NCBI RefSeq assembly: GCF_000208745.1 | Contig: NC_030859.1 | Coordinates: forward strand, 5,982,034-6,046,033 | Direction of reading: 5' to 3' | Length of the DNA: 64,000 bases | Origin: Theobroma cacao | Lineage: Eukaryota > Streptophyta > Magnoliopsida > Malvales > Malvaceae | Shown here: positions 12,013 to 22,071 of the stretch, piece after piece | How positions within the stretch are numbered: the first letter of the stretch is position 1 | Layout of the letters: every line of letters begins with the position of its first letter | Position numbers and translations under genes: made by a program | Notes under the pieces: generated by a model | The model's database searches: none | The model's input: only the letters and a program-made list of their open reading frames with translations | What the model was told of the DNA's origin: nothing

Positions 12013-13140
12013 ATGGCAACTAGAACCGGCAAAGGGGATTGGCCTGACGATTTGTTGACTGAGATTCTCCTGCGGCTGCCCGTTAAGGCTATCATTCGTT
12101 TCAAATGCGTAGCAAAAACATGGTACTCTCTCTTTGAAAGCCCCAGTTTTGCTTCTCAGCATCTTAGTATTAGTAAGAAGAACAAGCGTTTTCTTATTTG
12201 CCATACCGATACTTCTGGAAACCTTGTTATGCGCTTGTTTGTGGATCAAACACTTGTTTCTTATCAAGATCTGTTTCCACAAATGCCCCAACATATCGGT
12301 GATGAATATCCCATTATTTGTATCTATGATGGATTACTTTGTTTATGTAATACCAAACCCAATTACATAACTCTATGGAATCCTTTCACGAGAGAATTCA
12401 GACTTCTCCCGCAATGTAATGAAAACATGCCGCCCCAGATCGAAACTTTTGGACATGTTATCGGATTTGGATGGGATTCTTTTTCAAATGATTACAAAGT
12501 GATTTACCAGCGGACCTATATTGATTTGGAGGAGGATATAGGTAAAACTCACCATGCAGTTTACAGGATGAGCACTGATTCTTGGAGGGTATTAGAAGGA
12601 AAAGATGTTGAAGCCTTTGAAGAATTAGCAATTTGTAACAGCGACAGCAACACATGTGTAAATGGTGTTTATTATTGGGTGGCATTCAAGATTCTTCACT
12701 ACCATAAGGTCCTTGCATTTCACTTTGGCAATGAAGTTTTTCAATTGATAGATTGGCCAACTGTTCCTGAACCTCAATATTCAAATGGGCAATTGTGTCG
12801 GCTACCTGACGATCGCATCTCTTTATGGATTTCTCATTTTGATGAGAACGGCAAAAGTAATGATGTTTGGGTGCTGAACGATGAGGGGCAGTACTGGACC
12901 AAACTTTTAAGTATTGGACCTCTTTTAGGAGTTGAGAGGATGTTCGGGTTTTTCAACAAAAAGATTAATGGTAGTATTAAGGTATTTGTAGAAGCTATAA
13001 GTGAACAATTATTGCTTTATGACCTTGATACCCAGGAATTCAAAGATCTCAATATTAGATTAAGGCAAGTTTGGGATTGCCTTGAAGTTTACACTTACGA
13101 GGAGAGTCTTGTTGCTCTCAGTAGAGATCGCATCTTGTAA
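12013..13140 (+). CDS. F-box protein with FBA domain, SLF-like
   Basis: A single-exon gene of 375 residues starting at ATG 12013 (an upstream in-frame stretch has no ATG). Residues about 8-52 form an F-box (WPDDLLTEILLRLPVKAIIRF), which binds SKP1 in SCF ubiquitin ligases. The rest matches the F-box-associated (FBA type 1) region, with the family landmarks YDGLLCL, LWNPFTREFRLLP, GFGWDSFSNDYKV, YRMSTDSWR and NGVYYWVA. Length and layout fit the large plant F-box/FBA group that includes S-locus F-box (SLF) proteins; SLFs mark non-self S-RNases for degradation in pollen. It sits between two broken S-RNase-like genes on the other strand, which favours the SLF reading, but many FBA proteins have other roles. 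No frameshift or stop is seen, so it appears functional. Confidence 0.9.
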   Translation: MATRTGKGDWPDDLLTEILLRLPVKAIIRFKCVAKTWYSLFESPSFASQHLSISKKNKRFLICHTDTSGNLVMRLFVDQTLVSYQDLFPQMPQHIGDEYPIICIYDGLLCLCNTKPNYITLWNPFTREFRLLPQCNENMPPQIETFGHVIGFGWDSFSNDYKVIYQRTYIDLEEDIGKTHHAVYRMSTDSWRVLEGKDVEAFEELAICNSDSNTCVNGVYYWVAFKILHYHKVLAFHFGNEVFQLIDWPTVPEPQYSNGQLCRLPDDRISLWISHFDENGKSNDVWVLNDEGQYWTKLLSIGPLLGVERMFGFFNKKINGSIKVFVEAISEQLLLYDLDTQEFKDLNIRLRQVWDCLEVYTYEESLVALSRDRIL

Positions 13141-13954
13141 CAAATAGCCAAATATTAGTGATGAAGTGGTAATTGATGAAGGCCAAATGAATGAGTTTAT
13201 CTTTCAGGTTTGGGATATCTCTATATATATCGTTTTTCCTTTATAGGAAAGAATTATTGATTGATTTAAATATTCTTTATAAAGTTTATTTAGAATTAAT
13301 TATTTTTTCTTTAAGTTAGCATTTTATTAATTTATTGTAAAGCAACTTAAAAATTAAAATCCTAACCAAACGAATTTAGCTTCAACTGATTAACTTGGTT
13401 TCAATTCTTGACCCTAGATCTCAAGTTGCTATTGGCAAAGCAAGTCGCCAGGTTTTTCTTTTATTTTAGCCAGTAAAAATCACTTCATTGAAATCACCAC
13501 ATGAGTCCAAATATACAAAAATAAAAAAAATAAAAAAAAAAGAAAGAAGAAGAGAAGAAGATGATGGAGTTGGAGAGAGATAGCAAAAGGAGAACAGGAA
13601 AAAAAGAAGACTGGTTGGGAGGAAGTGGGAGAGAGAAAAAAAGAAATCTTTTATTTATTTTTAATAAAAATTATTAATATTTAATTTTAAAGTTTTAAAA
13701 ATTTTTACTTTTATTTTATTAATGAGATGCAACGTTTGGTGGTTGACAGTATATAACTTCTACAAAACTGTCATTATATTAAATATAAACTGATAATTTA
13801 ATTGGACTATTTTCTTTTTCTTTTTTTCTTGTTTAGCATCACTTAAAATTAGATAAACCTTAAGTTCCCTTTTTATGTTTTACACTAAATTGGATGGACT
13901 TCAAATATTTGACTATTTAGCATCAATTATAACTATTTTTATTTAATTAAGTGG
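13141..13954. other. Spacer, purine-rich stretch
   Basis: No gene is supported. It contains the 3' flank of the F-box gene and a strongly purine-biased block (about 13520-13650, AAGAAG/GAGAGA type) followed by AT-rich DNA. Confidence 0.5.
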
Positions 13955-14320
13955 TTTGAATTCAGATAGTAAAATTGGTGATTCAAATTTGACAAAATTA
14001 TTAGCTATTCATGAAGCTTTTCTTGTTTTTGCTCCTTGTGTGTAATTTAATTCTACTAAATTATGGGTTGAGAGTGGCTCTATTTATACGGTATTGTGGT
14101 CTACTTGTCATGAAGATGCTCCATGGAAATATGGACAGCTGATTATCAAGATGGAGCAGTTGCAAGAAAGAATTAATCATTGGAGAATTACACACGTGTT
14201 GGGTGAGGCCAATAGTGTTGCTGATATTCTTGCAAAGGAGGGGATTCAAAGGAGTATGGATTATTTGAAGCCTATGAGTAAGAGCATGATGATGCTGAGG
14301 CGGATCATAGGTGGCGGATG
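13955..14320 (+). pseudogene. LINE-type RNase H domain remnant
   Basis: The translation gives the C-terminal part of the RNase H domain typical of plant L1-like ORF2 proteins and their domesticated relatives: a KLLAIHEAF segment, then LWVESGS, and finally ITHVLGEANSVADILAKEG, which corresponds to the conserved H-x(5)-N-x-x-A-D-x-L-A block. A stop near 14045 and lack of the upstream reverse transcriptase make it a fragment. It lies between the F-box gene and the downstream end of the larger RNase pseudogene. Confidence 0.72.
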
Positions 14321-14640
14321 ATTTAAAGCATGAAAAGAGGTGAAAAATGGACGCAGTCTTGTAATAGAGTCCTTGATGGAAGCAATGTGAAATTAATTTA
14401 ATCATGACAGGGTTAAATTAATTTTGAACTACCAAAGCTCAAATAGATATCTTACAGTAATAGTGTGAAAAATTAAGCACATTTATATGAAAAATTAAGC
14501 AACATTTATTAAAGCATAAAAAAATGCCGCTAATTATTATTATTTTTTTTTTTGCATTTGATAAATTTATTAATAGTATGTATTAATGTTTTACATAATT
14601 AACAAAAGAAAACTTTTAAGCATAAGTAATTATCTGTGAA

Positions 14641-16018
14641 TTACAAGTGTTGGCATATACTTCCAAAGTATTGTTGCAGTCTAAAATTTACACCCATGAT
14701 ATCCACACAGACTGCAACTTCTGATAAGAAGGAGGTTCCGTTGAACGAGTTTACACAGCGAATACACAGCGAAGAATAACGCTTTTTCCTCCCACCTGGT
14801 TTTGTATTATGTTTCTTATATAATTTATATTGTATGATGTTGCCCTTATAAAGGCATTATTCAAATCAATTCTAAAAAATATTTGTATTGTCGTCGAAAA
14901 ATACAAAAGTGGGGTTTGATTTTGGCAGCTCCCACGAACTTGCCATTCGTGATCCCGCAATCCCATATTGTTGGTTAGGAAAAGAGTGGGCCACCACCTA
15001 TCCATGTTCCTTAAAACTTGTGGTCGAAATTGTTGAATCTGCAATTAAATATAAAAAATTAAGATGATCCTAACAGAGAATAATTTTTACTATAGAATTC
15101 AAGTATAAAGTAATTGATTAGATTAAAATATGCTAATCATTCTTTTACTAATTTAGAATATTTATTGCTTATAAATGAAAACTCAGCAGAAAAAAAAAAA
15201 TCCTTATCGATAGTAGCAAAATTATACAAAGTTATGATCAAATGATGGGGTATCTTTAACTTATTAACATGACTAGAAAAAAGAATAGTGTCAAACATTA
15301 AGGGTAGATTTCAATTTTCTTTTTTCTTTCCTTAGTTATCAAATATTTATGGCAGGTACCCTTAAATTGCTGCAACTGAGAAAGTCAGCTGGAACAGAAC
15401 AGACTGTAGCAGGAGGATAAACAAAATCAATAGTCTATCCAAAATAACAAAATGTTCTAATCAAATATTGAGTTATTAACAAAATCAACTATTGAAAATA
15501 AATTACAAATATAGATTGTAGCAGGAGGATAAATAAAATCAATAGTTGGTTTATCCAAAAAACAAAATGTTCTAATTAAATATTGAGTTATTAACAAAAT
15601 CAATTATTGAAAATAAATTACAAATATATTCAGGTTTTGTATGCTTAAATGTAGTCAAGAAACTTTTAAAAACGGATGAATGTTTTGATTCAGTTGAAAA
15701 ATAAAATAAATTGAGTAATGGTAGTGTAGCTCAGAATAAAAACAATAAAAAAACTAATAGAAAAGAAAGGATAGCATATCATACATCTGGCTTTGGGTAT
15801 CTAACACTATTTATATTTGTGCAATATAGTAGTGTGGAGGTAGAGCCAGCACTATCCACCGGCCACAGTCCATGCACAATGACTTCCTCATTAACATATC
15901 GTAATCGTCTACAGTTACGGTATGCACAATATCCCCTTGGAAATGTTAAAACTATCCATAAATGGTCCTGAGCAGAGATGAACTGAATTAATAAAACTAT
16001 AACCACCAAAACCTTCAT
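14641..16018 (-). pseudogene. T2 ribonuclease, S-RNase-like, two exons, inactivated
   Basis: Exon 1 (16018-15785) starts with ATG and a signal peptide (MKVLVVIVLLIQFISAQ), then FPRGYC and the CAS I box as VHGLWP. A donor GTATGA follows at 15784; the acceptor TTGCAG precedes exon 2 (15038-14641), and both are phase 0. Exon 2 has the W-W-P-T-L segment, the CAS II box as HEWQVRG, and C-terminal CVD motifs before TAA at 14643-14641. One intron just after the HGLWP region is the layout of S-RNases and related class III T2 enzymes. Two faults: an 11-bp perfect tandem duplication (14752-14773) shifts the frame near the C terminus, and CAS II lacks the Glu and His of the usual HEWEKHG. T2 RNases are secreted enzymes that cut single-stranded RNA through 2',3'-cyclic phosphates. 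This copy should be inactive. It is divergent, so the S-RNase link is inference. Confidence 0.78.
15403..15629 (-). repeat. About 112-bp tandem duplication in the RNase intron
   Basis: Copy one runs 15403-15513 and copy two 15514-15629; both begin with TGTAGCAGGAGGATAAA and end with AATAAATTACAAATATA. They differ at few positions apart from a short TTGG insertion in copy two. The repeat lies entirely within the intron. Confidence 0.85.
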
Positions 16019-16141
16019 GTTTGATGCAGAAAGTTTGTGTAAGAAAATGCTAAGTGAGTGAAGAAAAGATTGCGTAACAGAATGCTTAGCAGAAGTGTGT
16101 AAGAGAATGCAAGAAAAGATTGTGTGAAAGGTTTCATTCAT

Positions 16142-16985
16142 CTTTCCATTTATATAACTATCTGCAAACTATATAATGAATTCACCCTCTTTGCACGTAT
16201 GTCCTAATATATTTAAGTCCATTTTGCATGACTCAACCACTTATAACTGACTCAACTGCTAAATATTTATTTAATTATAACTCAGTATAACTCAATTTGC
16301 GTGACTCAACCACTAATAACTTTATTTAATTATAACTTAATTTTGCATGACTCAACCAATCAATTTTAATGTGAGATAAAAGAATGAATTAAATAACTAT
16401 AATACAAAGACGCTAAGAAAGAATAGTGGAAAACAAAAAGAAGCTTTTAAGTATAGCTATCCCTATTACAAACAAAACGAAGCTTTTAAGCATAGCTATC
16501 CCTATTTACAACTTCTTTACTTCCCTGACGGCTCAACCACCACAAAAAGTCAGTATAAGAAACCATCTCAACACAGCTTCACACCACAAAACACATTCAA
16601 CACATCCAGATAAGCACTAAACACTACTAAAGAACTACTCTGTTTCAAGAGTATTTCTAAAAACAGAGTATTTCTCTAGTAGTGTTTGGGTGCTATCTGG
16701 ATATTTCGTTGGGACTGTGAATCTGCATTGTTTTTAAATTGATTCGGATTAATTGAGTTGGTTATAAGCGTATTGGGTGAGAGTTGTTTTCTGATGTGAT
16801 TGTATTTTAGATGATTTGTGCACAAATTGTGTCGAAAGAGAAGCATAGCAAAAGAAACCTAAAAAATGGTGCTTTCTGAAAACAAAACCCTCTCGGAATG
16901 AGAGAATTTTTTTACTTTTTTGAAAACCAACTATTTTAGGAAATCCATAAAAAAAAACATAAACAATCCTAGTATCTCATCTAAC
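16142..16985. other. Spacer upstream of the RNase pseudogene
   Basis: No gene is supported. It holds a short direct repeat (GAAGCTTTTAAG.ATAGCTATCCC at about 16440 and 16480), several copies of TGACTCAACCA (16230-16360), and the hairpin listed separately. Part of it would be the RNase gene's promoter. Confidence 0.5.
16613..16694. repeat. Hairpin / foldback with CACTACTA-like arms
   Basis: The left arm 16613-16645 and right arm 16661-16694 are near-complementary over about 33 bases, with a loop of about 15. The pairing continues outward through ATCCAGAT on both sides. The inner ends read CACTACTA and TAGTAGTG. It could be a very small CACTA-type foldback element or a small-RNA hairpin; no flanking target duplication is clear. 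Confidence 0.75.
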
Positions 16986-16986
16986 A

Positions 16987-19900
16987 GAAAACAATCTACT
17001 GAAAAGGTAATCCACCCTTGTTTTCTTGTTGAATTAGCAGCCCTACATATGGAACTGAAACTCGCTTGCCTCCTCCATTCTCGAATTGTTTTGTTTTGTT
17101 TTGCTTTCCGAGGGCTCGATTAGAGGCGTCTCCGCCTCCGCTCTGTCGCCATTCCTATTCCATTTGGTAATCTCGTCTTCCTATAAACCTTCTCTTTCAA
17201 TACTGTTTTCAACCCACAAATGAGAAGAATTCGTTTTGCATGTCTCTCGCTCTTAAATCTCCAAACTCCTTTCTTTGCCAAAATAGCCCAATTCCCACGA
17301 CTTTATTTAGGGTTGCTCGCCTGCCCATCAATCCCCTTTTTGTGGTTGCCGCATTTTGCTCGAATACAAAAGCATCTGATTCCGGTTTTGTCACGACCCG
17401 GTACTCTCCTCGAGTCCGTGACAACCGCCGCGGTACCCCGATAGACACTCATTTCCCGGAATGCCAACCGGGACCCGGCAAGGCTTAATATCAGTATCTC
17501 ATTTCCCCTGTGAGTAACCGTTGCCGAAAATCATGTTCTAGAAGATTTTAAGCTGTTTCCAACTCAAAACAAATAAAATAATAATTTTCGTCTCATAGGG
17601 GTATTTTAGTCATTTTTCTTCAAAAATTTCGAAATCGGCTAAAATGTAATATACGAGTACAAAACATATAATTCATAATCAAAAGTGAGTTTTAAAGTCT
17701 AAAATCTTCATTTAAAATGAAATTTCGATTATTTGGATATAATAAGAAAATAAAAGAAATGTTAAGTAAAATATTCTATTTTCTTATAAAATAATATTTT
17801 TAGAGTTATACGTAAATAATTTTTGTAGCGTAAAAGTTAAATAAATTCATACATACTGTAATACAGTAAGCCAAAGTATTTAATTTAATTTACAATAATA
17901 AGTGGGCCCCTGAATAAATAAAAGTAAAGAGGACTATAAACCTACAGTTTGAAGAATGCAAACCCAACGGTAATCCTCGATGAGATCAGCTATCTACAGT
18001 CTAATCTGAGCCTAAAATGGAGGGAAAGGAGGGTGGTGAGATTATAAAATCCCAATGAGTAAACAGACATCATCATAAACATCTAGAGTTGAGTACATGA
18101 AGACAATAAAGTAAATCATCGTAAAGTGGGTCACAGTATTAGAATACATTTCATTCAAAATACGTGAAGAGGCTTATGAATCTCATAAAAACTAAGCTTG
18201 TGTCATAAATCCATTCTCAGGGATACCTTGGCCGAGGCATCCTACCGAGACTGCCAAGGCTGTTAAAAATTCACATTTTGCATAAATCATATTTTTGTTT
18301 TGAAACATAGCCGTTCTTTGGCGTTGGCTGAGTTCCCCCCTCACGTGGTGATTTGGAGTGAAGTGAACCCTAAGCTTTACCCTAGGAGATACCCTACGCG
18401 CCTCTCCGTTTGAGGTAAGAATATAATGGGGTTTACTGTGCCCCTCTAAAAAGCTGATCCACAGAAACTCCTTACTGTAGTGATTAATTAATATATAATC
18501 CACCATATAATAAAATTTTGACAGCATGACAGGGCTAATGAAATACTATCTAGCCTGCACGGGTAAAATAAAACAATTCATACAATTCATAAAACACAGC
18601 CTAGCTAGTCATGCCAACACAATAACAATATAACATAAGCCATCAATTTAAACAATCAAATTGCCACAATTAACAGTCTCCGTGTACTCTATTTTTTAAA
18701 ATCATTATTAATTTCAAAACAATTTATAAACTAATTTCATTGGAACACCTTTATTCATAAAACATAAAAATTTACCTTTTTAAATCTATTTTTCCATAGA
18801 ATTCATGAAATCATCTAAAAACCACCCTAGATAATTAAAATGACAGTAAGTTTACTCACAATGTCTAGAATGCAGACTTTCGAAGTACTTTGTCTATTGG
18901 TCCTCGGATGCAATTTCCTTGCCTTTATCGAATGACTCACCACCTTGACACAGTACAAAATCGAGAAATTCACCACATTGATACTAAATCGAAATTAAAC
19001 TAATTTAGACTACTAATGCATGATATGGAATGCAAAAATATCCGAATAGTCGTTTAAATACGGTATTCGACCTAATTCGCACTATTCTCGATGTAATTGG
19101 CTAAAACCTCCAATTTAACTCCAAATCGATTTCTTTCACTTTCTACACTCCAATTATACTTAAAATACCTCAATGACTGTGAATATAATTCAATTTATCA
19201 ATCCAAACCATAAATCACACATGTCTATACATTAGGTAAAAATTCAGATTTTCATGCCAAAATTTCCCATTAAATTTCTAGCCTCACCAATCATTAAATA
19301 CCACCAAAATATCATGAAATATCATCAATTTCAGCCTCAATATCCTCCCTAGAAAATTCGGCCTCTTGTGGGTTTGTGAAGAACAAAGTGATTTCTTGCT
19401 AGATTTTCATACTTTCCATTACTAAACAACCAAAAACACTTAATTAACTTGAAATCTAGCAAAATCAATGCTCAAAACCTCTCCTCTCAAATTTGGCCAG
19501 CATGGGTTCATCATGAAAACTTGAGTTCTAAGCATGAAAAATGAAAAAGAAAGCATGGGTAGTGTAAATCACAAGATAAAATCACAAAATTTTACCTTTA
19601 TTAGCTTAATTTCTTGAAATCCCACACTTTTTCTTCAATTTTCCCACCTAGGTTTTGTTCTTTCTTTGTTCTTCTTCACTTCATGCTTTGGCCAGCCATA
19701 ATGAAGAAAATAAGCTGATTTTTGCTGATTTTAAAGCTACAAAAATAAATGGATATAAGCTTGACACATGTCACCATATTATTGGTCCATTTGTAATTTC
19801 TTAATTATTAAGCTTTCTCTCTACACCACTTAAATTCTTTCAATTATCCATGATAATATTGGATAAAATTCATGTGCTGGACAAGTGTCGGGTGTGTAAA

Positions 19901-21024
19901 ATTACAATTTACCCTTGGGGTAGCAAAATTACCATTTTACCCCTATGCTCCGAAAATACCGAGATTACAATTTTTTTTCACTTCACAACCTCAAATCATA
20001 CTCCAATAAGTCAAATGGGGCCAAAAAAATCTTTTTTAAAAATTCTCATTTTGTCCCCAAGTGGTAAATGACCATTTTGTCCTTGGGTAGTGAAAATTTC
20101 GGTTTGACTCCAAATTGATCCTCAAACTCCGAATTACCATTTTGAGTCATCCCTGGATTGTGAAGCTCTTAATTTCAGCTTAAAATTCCTATTTGATCTA
20201 ATTCGAGGCTTAAATCAACTTTGTTGTACCTTTAGGCACAATATCCACTTTTGTAAATTTTTCGAGACTCTCCTAGCACGCAATCATGCTATCATCACAT
20301 ATATGTCATGACAAGTATTTTATAAGGTCGGGCTTTACAGGTTTCAATGATGTGGTCAAGTTCTATGCGACTATTATGGATAACTTTATAGCATATGACA
20401 ATTTAAAGAAATCCCTTGACCAACTTGAGCTCCAATTGACTACTCCTTTAGATCTAGAGCTTCTCCAAAGGCTTTCTCTGAAGGAGAAGTTAGCATTCAG
20501 GTTTTTTACATGGGCAGCCCGTTAACATAATTACGCCCATCAACCTCAAGCTTATAATCAAATGATTGACATTTTGTCCAGTACTAAGTATAAGATTAAA
20601 CAATTTCGAATCGTTTGTGAATGCTTGATCATATGAAGAAGAGTAACAGGAATGCGGTCCTTGCTGAAGTTTTGCTCCTCATTTTGAGACAATATACTGA
20701 AAAACATTTGACTCATCTTCAAAAATTTGCTAAGAAGAAAAGCAGTAGGAGATCAATGCCTTTAACTTGCTATTGAAACGTCTTTTGATACTGCTATTGA
20801 TGCCTTTTGCAAAACAGGGATGGTTAGTGAGGCAGTTAAACTTTTTGAGTTTATGAGAACAAAAAGGTCGACCATGTCGTCTCCCACTGCAAAAACTTAT
20901 GCAATCATGACTCTGGCTTTAATCCAAGACAACAAAATGGAGGAATGCTTTGAGCTTATAGGGCATATGATAAATAGTGGTTGCCTTTCTGACGTTTCAA
21001 CATACAAAGAATTGATTGAAGGGA
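16987..21024 (+). pseudogene. PPR gene copy 2, split by a solo LTR and truncated
   Basis: This is a duplicate of the intact PPR gene at 49477-51078, including about 230 bp of its 5' flank (16987-17219). ATG at 17220 begins the same MRRIRFACLS start, but one base is missing a few codons later, shifting the frame. Coding sequence is interrupted at 17388 by an LTR and resumes at 20340, with GGTTT on both sides. Downstream there is a stop in AR-stop-HNYAHQ (20523), a frame change near 20620, and an internal deletion of roughly 80 codons near 20760-20790. It ends abruptly at about 21024 within the fifth PPR motif, where it meets copy 3 in opposite orientation. It cannot make a PPR protein. Confidence 0.9.
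17389..20339 (-). mobile_element. Solo LTR, Tekay-like family, in PPR copy 2
   Basis: A 2951-bp LTR in minus orientation: on the plus strand it starts TGTCACGACCCGG and ends GGGCTTTACA. Perfect 5-bp target duplication GGTTT at 17384-17388 and 20340-20344. It contains no gag or pol. It is closely related to 22318-25272 and more distantly to the Ty3 LTR at 6180-9012. Unequal recombination between two LTRs of a full element is the usual origin. Confidence 0.93.
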
Positions 21025-21036
21025 AAAAATGCTTTT

Positions 21037-22010
21037 CAACAGCAAGTTAAAGGCATTGATCTCCGGCTGTGTCTTCACCCTTATCCTCTTCTTCTTAGCA
21101 AATTTTTGAAGATGAGTCAAATGCTTTTCAGTATATTGTTTCAAAATGAGGAGCAAAACTTCAGTAGGGACCGCATTCCTGTTACTCCTCTTCATATGAT
21201 CAAGCATGTCACAAACGATTCAAAATTGTTTAATCTTATACTTAATACTGGACAAAATGTCAATCATTTGATTATAAGCTTGAGGCTGATGGGCATAATT
21301 ATGTTGACGGGCTGCCCATGTAGAAAACTTGAATGCTAACTTCTCCTCTAGAGAAAGCCTTTGGAAAAGCTCTAGAGCCAAAGGAGTAGTCAATTGAAGC
21401 TCAAGTTGGTCAAGGGATTTCTCCAAATTGTCATATGCTTTAGAGTTAGCCATAACAGTCGCATAGAACTTGGCCACATCACTGAAACCGGAATCAGATG
21501 CTCTTGTATTTGAGCAAAATACGGCAACCACAAAAGGGGATTGATGGGCAGGCGACCAACCCTAAATAAAGTTGTTGGAATTGGGCTATTTTGGCAAAGA
21601 AAGGAGTTTGGAGATTTAAGAGCAGAGAGACATGCAAAATGAATTCTTCTCATTTGTGGGTTGAAAACAGTATTGAAAAAGAAGGTTTATAGGAAGACGG
21701 GATTACCAAATGGAATAGGAATAGCGATGGAGCTACGGCGGAGATGCCTCTAATTGAGCACCTGAAAAGCAAAACAATTCGAGAATGGAGGAGGTAAGCG
21801 AGTTTTAGTTCCATATATAGGGTTGCTACTTCAACAAGAAAACAAGGGTGGACTTCCTTTTCAATAGATTGTTTTCAAGGCATTTTACACCTATCACCCA
21901 TTTTTTCCTTCTTTGCCCAACCAGAGATTGTATTGAAGATAGCTGTCCAATAATATTATCTCATGAAAACATCAATTCTTTCTCTGTGCTTAGAGCACAC
22001 AAACTTTGAA
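21037..22010 (-). pseudogene. PPR gene copy 3, 5' part only, inverted
   Basis: On the minus strand ATG at 21653 opens the same MRRI.FACLSALKSPNSFL start as the intact PPR gene; 5' flank homology runs to about 22010. A one-base loss in a C-run shifts the frame around residue 40, and a TGA at about 21220 replaces the arginine after IKQF. It continues to about residue 206 of the intact protein and stops at the inverted junction near 21030. So only the presequence and pre-PPR region are present. It is immediately followed on the same strand side by a fragment of a polymerase epsilon subunit gene. Confidence 0.9.
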
Positions 22011-22071
22011 ATTGAACTCCATTTCACCGTATACATATAGAACAAGGAAGAGTACGAAAAGGAATGAGCAC

